A stretch of 64,000 bases of DNA, taken from NCBI GenBank assembly GCA_049115955.1, contig JAGDZJ010000004.1:124001-188000 (forward strand). The letters are read 5' to 3'. Position numbers and translations under genes: made by a program. Positions 54,096 to 63,126 of this stretch are shown here, one piece after another (the stretch's first letter is position 1; the number at the start of each line of letters is the position of its first letter). The DNA is from Salinispirillum sp049115955. GTDB taxonomy: Bacteria; Pseudomonadota; Gammaproteobacteria; Pseudomonadales; Natronospirillaceae. The notes under the pieces are model-generated. The model saw only the letters and a program-made list of their open reading frames with translations. It ran no database searches and had not been told where the DNA came from.

Positions 54096-54740
54096 TTATT
54101 GCGCAGCAACCTGCAGCGCTAACTGTTGTGCAATGCGCAACATGTCTTCGTTCGTCCGAACGCCCGGCAATCCGCTTTCAATCAAATAACGGCCATTGAC
54201 AAGCACCGAAGGCGTGCCCCGCACTTGTGCTTGAGCGGTCATGTTTTGTGCAACACGTGTTTTGGTGCGGACGGAGAAGGAATTAAACATCTGTTGAAAG
54301 CGGTCCTCAGAGACACCCTGACGGGCGAAGAACGCTGCTAGTTCACGCTCTGTGCGTAGGTTATTGCGATTGACGAAGATTTCGTTGTAGATGGCCATGT
54401 GCGTCTCTTCTGGCAGGTCGAGAAATTGCCATGTGTAGAAAGCACGCCCGTGCAACTCATGTACTGGACTAAAGGTAGCAGGGACTTCCTCAAAGGCCAG
54501 GTTGTCTGGCAATTCGGATTTGAAGCGCTGAACCGCTGTCTCTAAATTAAAACAGTGAATGCAACCGTACCAGAAGAACTCTTGGATCACGCCATCTTTA
54601 CCCGAGGGTATTGCCACGTTCAGCGGCTGGGCGAGGACTCGATAGTGCGTGCCTTCCTGTAAGGATTGCGCCTGAACCGCCGCCGCCAGCAAAAAGCCGA
54701 CAATGAGGCTGCTGCATACTGCAATACTGCGTCGTAACAT
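54096..54740 (-). CDS. dsbA: Thiol:disulfide oxidoreductase DsbA with CIHC active site
   Basis: Introduces disulfides into periplasmic proteins. It has 214 residues with a signal peptide (SIAVCSSLIVGFLLAAAVQA). The active site reads FFWYGCIHCFNLE where the usual DsbA has CPHC. The cis-proline loop VRGTPSVLVNG and the helical insertion are present. ATG 54740 follows AGGAC; the 16 codons upstream in frame do not look like part of a signal peptide. The neighbours cytochrome c4 and engB are as in pseudomonads. Confidence 0.93.
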   Translation of the reverse strand: MLRRSIAVCSSLIVGFLLAAAVQAQSLQEGTHYRVLAQPLNVAIPSGKDGVIQEFFWYGCIHCFNLETAVQRFKSELPDNLAFEEVPATFSPVHELHGRAFYTWQFLDLPEETHMAIYNEIFVNRNNLRTERELAAFFARQGVSEDRFQQMFNSFSVRTKTRVAQNMTAQAQVRGTPSVLVNGRYLIESGLPGVRTNEDMLRIAQQLALQVAAQ

Positions 54741-54790
54741 GATGATGTCCTGTGTTGTTTTTACATTTACCGTTGTGCTATTAGACATAA

Positions 54791-54815
54791 AAAAGACGGC
54801 TTGAGCCGTCTTTTT
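54791..54815. terminator. Bidirectional terminator between dsbA and cytochrome c4
   Basis: AAAAGACGGCT and AGCCGTCTTTT form a perfect 11-bp stem with a two- to three-base loop and T5 after it. On the minus strand it ends the cytochrome c4 transcript 28 bases past its stop, so dsbA needs its own promoter. Confidence 0.87.
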
Positions 54816-54842
54816 ACAGTTGCTTTAACTTAAATTTGAGTA

Positions 54843-55475
54843 TCAATGTAAGCCTTGAATGTAGGCTGCTACAGCTTCGATTTCAAAATCGCGCAATTTG
54901 TACGCCACACTGCGCATCATCATGCTTTCACCGTCGTTCACGCGTGCTTCAGACGATGGTTCACTGGCGCGGTAGCCTTCACGGAAAGCGTAGAGCTGCG
55001 CAGCGGTGTAAGCAGCATGCTGACCGCTCACACGAGGGAAGCCCGCCGGTGCATTGCCGTTACCATTGGGGCCGTGACAGGCAATACAGGCCGCAGCGCC
55101 CGTCTCTACGACACCGCCACGATAAATGCGCTCGCCCAATGCGACCAACTCAGCGTCGGCTTCACCCACGGTGCCCTCTTGTGCTGCGTAGAACGCCGCC
55201 AAGTCCAGCATGTCTTGCTCGCTCAACGACGCAACCATACCGGACATCAAGGCATTGACGCGATCACCTGATTGAAACGCCATCAATTGCTTGACGGTGT
55301 ACCGAGCATTCTGCCCCGCTAATTTAGGGTTTGCAGGATCGGTGCTATTCCCGTCATTACCGTGACATGCCGCACAGGTAACGGACAACGTTTCACCGCG
55401 AGCGACGTCGCCCTCTGCTTGTGCGAATGCAACGAGCCCGAACACTGCGAGCGCTGCCGTGATGGTCTTTTTCAT
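54843..55475 (-). CDS. Cytochrome c4, di-heme
   Basis: Periplasmic electron carrier of 210 residues. A signal peptide (KKTITAALAVFGLVAFAQA) is followed by two homologous c-type domains with heme sites CAACH and CIACH. Methionine ligands are likely in NALMSGMV and ESMMMRSVA. Cytochrome c4 commonly feeds terminal oxidases, which fits the cox locus nearby. ATG 55475 has GAAGG just upstream. Confidence 0.94.
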   Translation of the reverse strand: MKKTITAALAVFGLVAFAQAEGDVARGETLSVTCAACHGNDGNSTDPANPKLAGQNARYTVKQLMAFQSGDRVNALMSGMVASLSEQDMLDLAAFYAAQEGTVGEADAELVALGERIYRGGVVETGAAACIACHGPNGNGNAPAGFPRVSGQHAAYTAAQLYAFREGYRASEPSSEARVNDGESMMMRSVAYKLRDFEIEAVAAYIQGLH

Positions 55476-55539
55476 GGTGCCTTCCAATATATGAGTAGGG
55501 GTATAAATCTAGGATGGTCGATAGTTTAACCATCGAAGC

Positions 55540-55854
55540 CTATGGGAGCAATTGCTGAGGCAACATCTCTTCCAAAGCCGCAACAAAATCCTCGTAGCTA
55601 CAACGCTGACAATAGCCTTTCGGTGGCATACGGCGCGAACCTTGCCAGCCCCGATCTGCCAGTTCAGAAACGCTGTGGTGCTCTAAACGCGCCGTCCAGT
55701 CGGCAAGATCGCCACTCCGCGGTGCCCCTGCAATGCCTCGCGCGTGACAACTGGCGCAAAAGCGCTCTACCACTTCTCCGGGGGCAAACTCTGTCGCGAA
55801 TACACCACCGCCGAGCAACAATAATAGAAAGATTTTGCTACACTGCCGCATCAT
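55540..55854 (-). CDS. Small monoheme cytochrome c, c5-like
   Basis: The protein has 104 residues. A signal peptide (KIFLLLLLGGGVFA) precedes one heme site CASCH and a Met ligand in RRMPPKG. A second Cys pair (YCQRCSYEDFV) matches the conserved disulfide of the cytochrome c5 family. It begins 32 bases from the divergent engB. Confidence 0.88.
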   Translation of the reverse strand: MMRQCSKIFLLLLLGGGVFATEFAPGEVVERFCASCHARGIAGAPRSGDLADWTARLEHHSVSELADRGWQGSRRMPPKGYCQRCSYEDFVAALEEMLPQQLLP

Positions 55855-55886
55855 AACTCTTAAACCATACCCTGAGTCGGGCCCTT

Positions 55887-56504
55887 ATGACTGAGCTAAT
55901 CAACTTCCATCAAGCGCAATTCATGTTGAGTGCGCCCTCTCTCAAATTCTGTCCGCCGGACACGGGGGCCGAAATTGCCTTTGCCGGGCGATCAAACGCC
56001 GGCAAGTCCAGCGCCCTGAATACGCTGACCCAAAGCCGCAAGCTGGCACGCACCAGTAAAACACCAGGACGAACGCAGCAAATCAACTATTTTCATTTTG
56101 GCTCACCTGGCCTGCGCTTAGTCGACCTGCCAGGTTACGGTTTCGCTCGCGTCGAAAAGGCGCTGAAAAAAGCGTGGGACGCGCACCTGGAAGAGTATTT
56201 GCAAAAACGTACGTCACTCATTGGCTTAGTATTGCTCATGGACGTACGCCACCCTTTTAAGGAGTTCGATCAGGCCATGTTGCAGTGGGCCGTCGATGCC
56301 GATATTCCTGTCCACATCCTACTCACCAAGGCCGACAAACTGAAGCGTGGCGCTCAACAGAAGTCGTTACTCGAAGTGCGTAAAAGTATAGAAGACGTCG
56401 CTGACACAGTGAGTGCCCAGCTCTTTTCCTCACTCAAAGGTACAGGTACCGATACGCTGACAGCCAAGCTGTCCGAATGGTATCGCCCGTACCAAACTTC
56501 TTAA
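55887..56504 (+). CDS. engB: Ribosome-biogenesis GTPase EngB/YsxC/YihA
   Basis: GTPase needed for large-subunit ribosome assembly. It has 205 residues. G motifs present are AGRSNAGKSSALNTL (G1), TPGRTQQINYF (G2), VDLPGYGFA (G3) and LLTKADKLKRG (G4). It is divergent from the cytochrome gene, as in pseudomonads. Confidence 0.96.
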   Translation: MTELINFHQAQFMLSAPSLKFCPPDTGAEIAFAGRSNAGKSSALNTLTQSRKLARTSKTPGRTQQINYFHFGSPGLRLVDLPGYGFARVEKALKKAWDAHLEEYLQKRTSLIGLVLLMDVRHPFKEFDQAMLQWAVDADIPVHILLTKADKLKRGAQQKSLLEVRKSIEDVADTVSAQLFSSLKGTGTDTLTAKLSEWYRPYQTS

Positions 56505-56533
56505 TTCTGCCGCTGAAACCGTCAACCGATGCG

Positions 56534-57439
56534 TCAGTTGGCGGCTCCCAAGAACATGGTTAAATAGTGATCGGCCAACAACGCCGTAAACAGCCACAAC
56601 AAATAGGTTATGGAATACTTGAACGTTGGCATGGCGTGTTGCACATCTTCACGCAAACGAAACGCCCAATAGAGAAACCGCAGGTTCAACAGTATGGCGG
56701 CCAGCAGATACAACCGACCCGCTTCCAGGATCAAAAAGGGCAGGGCCGTGACCACTGTCAGCAAGAACGTATAGAGTATGATAAACAACTGCGTGTAAGC
56801 CACGCCATGCGTTACCGGCAGCATGGGCACTTCCGCCCGCGCATAGTCGTCACGGCGGTGGATAGCGAGCGCCCAGAAATGCGGTGGGGTCCAAGTAAAT
56901 ACAATCAACACCAACAGCAGCGCCATGGGATCGATTTGCCCGGTCACAGCCACCCAACCCAGCAATGGCGGTGCTGCACCGGCCAGTCCACCGATCACAA
57001 TGTTCTGTGGCGTGGCACGCTTGAGGAAGCCAGTATAGACAAACGCGTAGCCAACCAAGGCCACCAAGGTCAGCCACATCGTCAGGGCATTAGTAAACAC
57101 CAGCAGAATAGCGCTACCAACCAATGCCAATACCGCTGCAAAGGCAACGCCCAAGGTTGGTGTAACGCGCCCGGTAGCAATTGGCCGACGCGCAGTGCGC
57201 TGCATCTTTTGATCAATACGCTCGTCAACAATGTGGTTGATCGCCGCACCGCTTGCAGCCACCAAGGCGATACCCAAATTACCGAACACCAACACCAAGG
57301 GATCTACCCACCCCGGTGTCGCTAACGCCATACCGACAAGAGAGGTAATGATCATTAACAAAACCACTTTGGGCTTACACATTTCCCAAAGGTCTGCCGT
57401 CAGATGGCGCCAATCAGACGCTGCGATACTATTTCCCAT
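56534..57439 (-). CDS. ctaB: Protoheme IX farnesyltransferase (heme O synthase)
   Basis: Converts heme B to heme O in the membrane, supplying CtaA and the oxidase. It has 301 residues and about nine helices. Prenyltransferase motifs are NHIVDERIDQKMQRTARRP and HRRDDYARAEVPMLPV. Its start overlaps the ctaA stop by 11 bases, so both steps to heme A are translationally linked. Confidence 0.96.
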   Translation of the reverse strand: MGNSIAASDWRHLTADLWEMCKPKVVLLMIITSLVGMALATPGWVDPLVLVFGNLGIALVAASGAAINHIVDERIDQKMQRTARRPIATGRVTPTLGVAFAAVLALVGSAILLVFTNALTMWLTLVALVGYAFVYTGFLKRATPQNIVIGGLAGAAPPLLGWVAVTGQIDPMALLLVLIVFTWTPPHFWALAIHRRDDYARAEVPMLPVTHGVAYTQLFIILYTFLLTVVTALPFLILEAGRLYLLAAILLNLRFLYWAFRLREDVQHAMPTFKYSITYLLWLFTALLADHYLTMFLGAAN

Positions 57440-58442
57440 AGGACACCTCTCGGTAAATACGATACACCAGGGTCACTACTGATAATAGAAACAATGCTGC
57501 CACTCCGTTGTGCGCCGTGGCTGCCCAAAGTGGTAATGCATACACCACATTGATCATGCCTAACGCAACTTGCACAGCCAACAAACTCACCATCACTCCG
57601 GCCAAACGTCTTAACCCAGCGCGCAATGCTTGCCAAGCAAACAACAACGTTAGTACGGTTAAAATCAGCGCCCCGACACGATGCACATAATGGATGGCCG
57701 CCCGGCCTTCGACATCCAATTGCCCGCCCAAATAATTCGGGCCGACATGCTGATTGAAGTCAAATCCGACATCGTATCCATAAGGATAGACCCAATAGCC
57801 CTGACATGTTGGAAAATCTGGACAGGCTAATGCGGCATAGTTAGACGACGTCCAGCCACCCAAAGCAACCTGAATCACCGTCATCAGCAATACCAGAATA
57901 CCCAGACGCACGCTGAGTCCGCGTGTTTGAATCAGCTGGCGCGGCTGCCACCCGGAATAACGCAAGGTCAAAAGCCACAGCAGAGAGAACGTTGTAAAGC
58001 CCCCCAACAAATGCGCCGTCACCACTTGCGGCCAAAGTTTCAGCGTCACTGTCCACGCGCCAAAGGCCGCCTGCAGTACAATAACCAAGCCGATAACGAT
58101 GGGGAGCTTGATCGGCTGACCGGGCAAATTACGATTGCGGAAAGTAATCCACCACAGGCCCAACACCATGAAACCCAAGATGCTTGCCACGTATCGGTGC
58201 ACCATTTCAGGCCAAGTAATGGAATGATCCACCGGAAAGTCCGGCCATGCTTGATTAGCGGCACCGATGTCTGTTTCTGAGAGAGGAGCCCAGAGGTGGC
58301 CATAACACAGCGGCCAATCCGGGCAGCCAAGACCCGCGTCTACCAAGCGTGTAAACGCTCCTAAGATGATCACAATCGAGCAAAGTAGTACTGATGCAAA
58401 GGCTAGGCGATAACCTGGCCGAGATAAATGACGACTCAACAT
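57429..58442 (-). CDS. ctaA: Heme A synthase (COX15/CtaA)
   Basis: Oxidises heme O to heme A. It has 337 residues and eight helices. Conserved His-containing segments include DHSITWPEMVHRYVASILGF, VVTAHLLGGFTTFSLLWLL and AAIHYVHRVGALILTVL. The entry motif GAFTRLVDAGLGCPDWPLCYG is diagnostic, and a second CPDFPTCQG block carries a Cys pair. Confidence 0.96.
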   Translation of the reverse strand: MLSRHLSRPGYRLAFASVLLCSIVIILGAFTRLVDAGLGCPDWPLCYGHLWAPLSETDIGAANQAWPDFPVDHSITWPEMVHRYVASILGFMVLGLWWITFRNRNLPGQPIKLPIVIGLVIVLQAAFGAWTVTLKLWPQVVTAHLLGGFTTFSLLWLLTLRYSGWQPRQLIQTRGLSVRLGILVLLMTVIQVALGGWTSSNYAALACPDFPTCQGYWVYPYGYDVGFDFNQHVGPNYLGGQLDVEGRAAIHYVHRVGALILTVLTLLFAWQALRAGLRRLAGVMVSLLAVQVALGMINVVYALPLWAATAHNGVAALFLLSVVTLVYRIYREVSYGK

Positions 58443-58448
58443 AATGCA

Positions 58449-58991
58449 TTAACCTATTGATGAACGCTTAAGGAGGGTTTTCAAGTCCTTCAGAACTTGC
58501 TCGTAGCGCTGGTCACTGTTGAATGTCATCATCACGTTACCCAGCGGATCGACCACAAACAATTGCACAGGACTTTCTTGCGCCAGCGGCGCCAGGTTTC
58601 CTGTGCTTTCAATAAGGCCCGGATACTCTTGTTGCAGATCAACCGGTTCCGCGGTTAGGAGGTGACGTCGCACGCGGGGGCTCTCCTTACCTAAAGCAAT
58701 GTGAACCTGCTGGACCCAAAAAAGCTGCTCTTCGCAGTCTGCACCACACCCGCCCATACTGCTAGTGACTAACCACCAGTAACGGTCATCTTTAGCCAAC
58801 TCGACTTCTACAACATCAACCGGCGGTTGGATCAATGTGCCATGATTCACGGTGTCGTTAGGCTGTACCCAACCGGAAAAATACAGCAGTGTGGAAGACA
58901 GAATAACGATCAAAGGGGTCAGCAAGACCACGTACAACTGCCAAGCTTTATGCCCTGCTTTCGTCTGTGGAGAAGAATTCACGCTACTCAT
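58449..58991 (-). CDS. Membrane-anchored thioredoxin-like protein of the cox locus (SCO-related)
   Basis: The protein has 180 residues. One N-terminal membrane helix (LYVVLLTPLIVILSSTLLYF) is followed by a periplasmic domain with MGGCGADCEEQLFWVQQV, a C-x3-C as in SCO copper proteins, and a strand VQLFVVDPLGNVMMTF like the later SCO region. The downstream SCO His was not identified. It sits between SURF1 and ctaA with an eight-base overlap on the SURF1 side. An oxidase-assembly role is inferred from context. Confidence 0.75.
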   Translation of the reverse strand: MSSVNSSPQTKAGHKAWQLYVVLLTPLIVILSSTLLYFSGWVQPNDTVNHGTLIQPPVDVVEVELAKDDRYWWLVTSSMGGCGADCEEQLFWVQQVHIALGKESPRVRRHLLTAEPVDLQQEYPGLIESTGNLAPLAQESPVQLFVVDPLGNVMMTFNSDQRYEQVLKDLKTLLKRSSIG

Positions 58992-59700
58992 GTCTACCTC
59001 GTTGCAAATCGGTGGCGCGATGTACGCCCCAAATCAAGAAACCAATGACTAACACTGACGCCAGTCCAAACCACTGTATGGCGTACCCTAAATGTCGTTC
59101 AGGGGCCATGTTAACAGGCTGCCATGCATCCAATAACTGCCAATCCCCTGGCCTTTTGATCTGTACGAGCAACGTGTTCGGCTCAATGTCGGTTCCTTCG
59201 GGGGTTTGCTCCAAACTTTGTAAGCGCCAACGCGCATCACCCATCGCTTCGGCCGCAGCCGTCAACATAGGCTCCGGGGGTCTAGGTCGTACCTCACCCA
59301 CTACTTGGTGTTGACCAGTCCAACGCTCGGGTAACAATTCGGGCAGCGCTGTACGCGGCCCGGACGCCGCAATAAACCCAAGCCGCAGCAGCACCGGCTG
59401 TGCCGTGTCGCAGTGATGTGCAGGAACAAACACTTCATAACCGACGCGTCCGTCTTGCGTTCGATTATCCAAATACCAATGCTCGCGGCTGGCAAGCACG
59501 CAGAAACCGAGTTGAGTCCCCGGGGGGTGCCGATCAAACCCTTGCCACTGGCGCTCCGCACCGGTCTGGTCCGATTCGTAATCCGCAATGATCTGGTTTT
59601 TTTCGGCAGCCCTGTTAAGCTGCCAGTTGCCCAGACCCACCGTCAGCGGCAGAAATACGGCCACAAAAAGCGACATTGGCCAGCCTGGATTAAACCGCAT
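58984..59700 (-). CDS. SURF1 family cytochrome oxidase assembly protein
   Basis: The protein has 238 residues. N- and C-terminal membrane helices (MSLFVAVFLPLTVGLGNWQL and GYAIQWFGLASVLVIGFLIW) frame a periplasmic domain. Family motifs are LGNWQLNRAAEK, RDGRVGYEVFVP-like NRTQDGRVGYEVFVP, and HLGYAIQWFGLA. SURF1 proteins help insert heme A into subunit I. The start lies 14 bases from the divergent DUF2909 gene. Confidence 0.93.
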   Translation of the reverse strand: MRFNPGWPMSLFVAVFLPLTVGLGNWQLNRAAEKNQIIADYESDQTGAERQWQGFDRHPPGTQLGFCVLASREHWYLDNRTQDGRVGYEVFVPAHHCDTAQPVLLRLGFIAASGPRTALPELLPERWTGQHQVVGEVRPRPPEPMLTAAAEAMGDARWRLQSLEQTPEGTDIEPNTLLVQIKRPGDWQLLDAWQPVNMAPERHLGYAIQWFGLASVLVIGFLIWGVHRATDLQRGRHE

Positions 59701-59714
59701 CTGGACTCATTCCC

Positions 59715-59927
59715 ATGCTTAAAATACTGATTGTCCTACTGGCCATCGCAATGGTTGCAGCCTTAGTCACCGCAGCAAAACACCTGTGGACAACCACCAG
59801 TGGACGCAAAACGCAGTTCTGGTTGATGTGGCGCGTGGCTTTAGCGGTCACGTTGATTGCCGTCATTCTATTCGGCCTGCTTACCGGCCAACTTACGCTG
59901 CAAGCGCCGTGGCACGGTACTTATTAA
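59715..59927 (+). CDS. DUF2909 family twin-helix membrane protein
   Basis: The protein has 70 residues with two membrane helices (LKILIVLLAIAMVAALVTAA and VALAVTLIAVILFGLLTG), typical of DUF2909. It is the only plus-strand gene in the cox block. Such genes sit in the cox loci of pseudomonads from general knowledge. Its promoter would have to lie within the SURF1 gene. Function unknown. Confidence 0.85.
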   Translation: MLKILIVLLAIAMVAALVTAAKHLWTTTSGRKTQFWLMWRVALAVTLIAVILFGLLTGQLTLQAPWHGTY

Positions 59928-59972
59928 CCTGTACGTTAGCGACTCAGCGCACACCATCTACCAAATGCAAAA

Positions 59973-59991
59973 CGCCGCCCAGAGGGCGGCG
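59973..59991 (-). terminator. Terminator between coxC and DUF2909
   Basis: CGCCGCCC and GGGCGGCG form an 8-bp all-GC stem around AGA. On the minus strand TTTTGCATTT follows, so it can end the coxBA-ctaG-coxC transcript 36 bases past the coxC stop. Confidence 0.75.
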
Positions 59992-60026
59992 CCGATTCTA
60001 ACAGAAAGCTTCGTCGAAATCAGCCA

Positions 60027-60923
60027 TCAGACTAGGTAGACGAGGACAAACAGAATCAACCAGACCACGTCGACAAAGTGCCAATACCATGCCGTTGCTT
60101 CAAAGCCGAAGTGATCATTCGCTGTAAAGTGTCCTTTGAACACCCGCGCCGCCATGACGATCAACATGGTAGAGCCCAAGATGACGTGCGCACCGTGGAA
60201 GCCCGTAAGAATGAAGAAGGTCGAACCGTAAATACCCGAGTTCAGCGTCAGGCCAAGGTGCGCATAAGCTTCGTAGTATTCGTAAATCTGGAAGCACAAG
60301 AACACTAACGCCAAGGCAATGGTAGCAAGCAACCACATTTTTAATTGCTTGCGGTGACCGGCGATCAAGCCATGATGTGCAAAGTGCAAGGTCACACTGG
60401 AACTGACCAACAGAATGGTGTTGATCAATGGAATCGTCCAATGCATGGCCTCGCGCGGGCCAGGCACTTCGGCTGGGATCGGGTTCGTCAGCAACGGCCA
60501 AGTATAGGTGAAACCGTCATAGAGCATACCCGTAACTGCTTTGGCACCTTCGCCACCCATCCACGGCAATTCAAACAAACGGATGTAAAATAAACCACCA
60601 AAGAACGCCGCGAAGAACATGGTTTCCGACACAATGAACCATTTCATTGAATACACAAAGGACGCTTTAAGCTGCGCACTGTTCATGCCGGCCATGTTTT
60701 CTTTGGCAACGATCACAAACCAGTTGTACATGGTGGCCGCTAACACTAAGGCACCGGTAAAAAACACCCAAATGCCCAAATGACTGTCGGTCAATCCGGC
60801 GCCCTTCTGCAACATAAGCGCAGTACCAATAACCGTCAAGAACAGGGCGAACGCCATCCAAATCGGTAATTTACTTTGCTCCGGAACGTAGTAAGCCGGA
60901 GTTTTTCCTAAAGCTGCTGACAT
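60027..60923 (-). CDS. coxC: Cytochrome c oxidase subunit III
   Basis: The protein has 298 residues and seven membrane helices. Subunit III features are the first conserved block YYVPEQSKLPIWM, SMKWFIVSETMFFAAFFGGLFYIR, GFHGAHVILGSTMLI and EATAWYWHFVDVVWLILFVLVYL. Its ATG directly abuts the ctaG stop. It stabilises the oxidase core and proton uptake. Confidence 0.96.
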   Translation of the reverse strand: MSAALGKTPAYYVPEQSKLPIWMAFALFLTVIGTALMLQKGAGLTDSHLGIWVFFTGALVLAATMYNWFVIVAKENMAGMNSAQLKASFVYSMKWFIVSETMFFAAFFGGLFYIRLFELPWMGGEGAKAVTGMLYDGFTYTWPLLTNPIPAEVPGPREAMHWTIPLINTILLVSSSVTLHFAHHGLIAGHRKQLKMWLLATIALALVFLCFQIYEYYEAYAHLGLTLNSGIYGSTFFILTGFHGAHVILGSTMLIVMAARVFKGHFTANDHFGFEATAWYWHFVDVVWLILFVLVYLV

Positions 60924-61490
60924 TTATAGTTTCTCCTTCACTGACGCCTTCGCTACATCCGGCAAATTGAACAGGGAGTAGGAAAGGGCAATGCTCGTTA
61001 TCTGTTCTGGCACGCGGTTATCGACAAAGAAAAGCATGGGCATTTCCAGTGACTCGCCGGGCTCCAGTGTTTGTTGTTCGAAACAGAAGCACTCAATCTT
61101 GTGAAAGTACTCGGTAACATAAAATGGACTGAGGCTCGGTACTGCCTGCGCTGTCATGGTCTCCCGTGTCGTGTTCTTAATATAGAACATCACGGTCGCC
61201 TGCTCACCGGGGTGAACATTGACCGTTGACGTCAACGCACGAAACTCCCACGGCATATCGGCTTGATTACTGGCTAGGAAATTAACCCTTAGAGAGCGGC
61301 TTTCATCCACTTCCATGACGTACTCAGCACTGGTAGCGGACGTTGTCCGCCCACCAATGCCTGTAATTTCACAGATCCAGTAATACATGGGTACCAAACC
61401 AACAAACACGAAGGCCACCATACCCACGGTAAGCAATACCAACTGGGTAACGACTTTAGCATGTGATTTCGGTTTGGGTTCGTCAGTCAT
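60924..61490 (-). CDS. ctaG: Cytochrome c oxidase assembly protein CtaG (Cox11)
   Basis: Copper-delivery protein for the CuB site of subunit I. It has 188 residues with one N-terminal membrane helix (LVLLTVGMVAFVFVGLVPMYYWICEI). The periplasmic domain carries the copper motif IECFCFEQQTLEPGE with C-F-C, and MPMLFFVD follows as usual. It lies between coxA and coxC. Confidence 0.95.
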   Translation of the reverse strand: MTDEPKPKSHAKVVTQLVLLTVGMVAFVFVGLVPMYYWICEITGIGGRTTSATSAEYVMEVDESRSLRVNFLASNQADMPWEFRALTSTVNVHPGEQATVMFYIKNTTRETMTAQAVPSLSPFYVTEYFHKIECFCFEQQTLEPGESLEMPMLFFVDNRVPEQITSIALSYSLFNLPDVAKASVKEKL

Positions 61491-61518
61491 CGTATTAACC
61501 TTTATTCACCTGATTCAC

Positions 61519-63114
61519 TTACTTAATAACCGGTGGTGTCTCAAACGTGTGGTAAGGCATCGGGCTGGGTAAATCCCACTCCAGTCCTTCTGCACCGTCC
61601 CAAGGCTTGGCGTCCGCTTTTTTCCCGCTGAACACAGACTTCACCACAATGAACAGGAACAACAATTGGCTCAACCCGAACAGGAAGGCGCCCATGCTGG
61701 AAATCATGTTGAAGTTGGCAAATTGCAGCGGGTAGTCAGGGATACGACGTGGCATGCCCGCTAATCCGACAAAGTGCTGTGGGAAGAAAGTAATGTTGAC
61801 GGCAATGAACGACAACCAGAAATGTACCTTGGCCAAGCCTTCATGGAACATGTGGCCCGTCCACTTTGGCAACCAGTAATACACACCGGCCATGATCGAG
61901 AACACGGCACCTGGAACCAGTACATAGTGGAAGTGAGCGACCACAAAATAGGTGTCGTGATACTGGAAGTCAGCAGGCGCAATGGCCAACATCAAACCTG
62001 AAAACCCACCAATGGTGAACAGCACCACAAAGGCGATGGAGAACAGCATCGGCACTTCAAAGGTTATGGAGCCACGGAACATGGTAGCGATCCAGTTAAA
62101 GACCTTAACTCCCGTCGGCACAGCGATGATCATGGTCGCGATCATGAAGAACATTTCACCCAGGAACGGGATACCCACGGTGAACATGTGGTGCGCCCAG
62201 ACGAAAAACGACAAGAGGGCGATGGCGGCGGTGGCATAAACCATGGACGCATAACCAAACAGTTTCTTGCGTGAAAACGCTGGGATGATGGCGCTGACGA
62301 TACCAAAGGCTGGCAAGATCATGATGTACACTTCAGGGTGACCGAAGAACCAGAACAGGTGCTGGAACAAAATCGGGCTACCGCCACCGGCGGCGTTAAA
62401 GAACGACGTACCCGCAGCAACATCCAGCAGCATCATGGTGATTACCGCAGCCAATACCGGCATCACCATGATCAGCAGGAACGCGGTGATCAACCATGTC
62501 CACACGAACAATGGCATTTTCATCCAATCCATACTAGGCGCACGCATGTTCCAGATGGTGACAATGATGTTGATCGCACCTGCAATGGAAGAAATACCCA
62601 TGATGTGCATCGACAGAATAAAGAACACGGTAGACGGTGGGCCATAGGTCGTGGACAACGGCGCATAGAATGTCCAGCCGAAGTTAGGGCCGCCACCGGG
62701 CATAAACAGGGTGCTGACAAGCAACAGAAACGCGAAAGGCAGAATCCAGAAGCTCATGTTGTTCAAGCGCGGCAAGGCCATGTCTGGCGCACCGATCATG
62801 ACCGGTATCATATAGTTCGCCAAACCGACGAAGGCTGGCATAACGGCACCGAACACCATGATCAAACCGTGCATGGTGGTCATCTGGTTAAAGAACTCAG
62901 GCTGCACCAGTTGCAAGCCGGGCTGAAAGAGCTCGGCGCGGATGATCATAGCGAAAAAACCACCGATCAAAAACATCGTAAAACTGAACCACAGGTACAT
63001 CGCACCGATGTCTTTGTGGTTAGTTGTGTATACCCAACGGGTCCAGCCTTTTGCCGGACCGTGGTGGTCGTGATCCGCGTGCGCGTGATCATCATGAGCA
63101 GAAACAGCGGTCAT
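61519..63114 (-). CDS. coxA: Cytochrome c oxidase subunit I
   Basis: Catalytic subunit with heme a and the heme a3-CuB centre. It has 531 residues and twelve helices. The CuB His-Tyr pair is in FWFFGHPEVYIMILPAFG, further CuB ligands in FVWAHHMFTVG, and heme ligands in TYFVVAHFHYVLVPG. The N-terminus is His-rich (AHDDHAHADHDHHG), perhaps a metal-binding tail. It follows coxB by 12 bases. Confidence 0.97.
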   Translation of the reverse strand: MTAVSAHDDHAHADHDHHGPAKGWTRWVYTTNHKDIGAMYLWFSFTMFLIGGFFAMIIRAELFQPGLQLVQPEFFNQMTTMHGLIMVFGAVMPAFVGLANYMIPVMIGAPDMALPRLNNMSFWILPFAFLLLVSTLFMPGGGPNFGWTFYAPLSTTYGPPSTVFFILSMHIMGISSIAGAINIIVTIWNMRAPSMDWMKMPLFVWTWLITAFLLIMVMPVLAAVITMMLLDVAAGTSFFNAAGGGSPILFQHLFWFFGHPEVYIMILPAFGIVSAIIPAFSRKKLFGYASMVYATAAIALLSFFVWAHHMFTVGIPFLGEMFFMIATMIIAVPTGVKVFNWIATMFRGSITFEVPMLFSIAFVVLFTIGGFSGLMLAIAPADFQYHDTYFVVAHFHYVLVPGAVFSIMAGVYYWLPKWTGHMFHEGLAKVHFWLSFIAVNITFFPQHFVGLAGMPRRIPDYPLQFANFNMISSMGAFLFGLSQLLFLFIVVKSVFSGKKADAKPWDGAEGLEWDLPSPMPYHTFETPPVIK

Positions 63115-63126
63115 GTGTTGGCCTCC

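Noticed and set aside
55507..55530. GATGGT/ACCATC hairpin between the two cytochrome genes
   Set aside because: Short, AT-rich stem without a T-run; too weak to call a terminator.
56567..57325. 252-codon plus-strand open frame antisense to ctaB
   Set aside because: Shadow of ctaB, extremely Gln/His-rich and without a ribosome-binding site.
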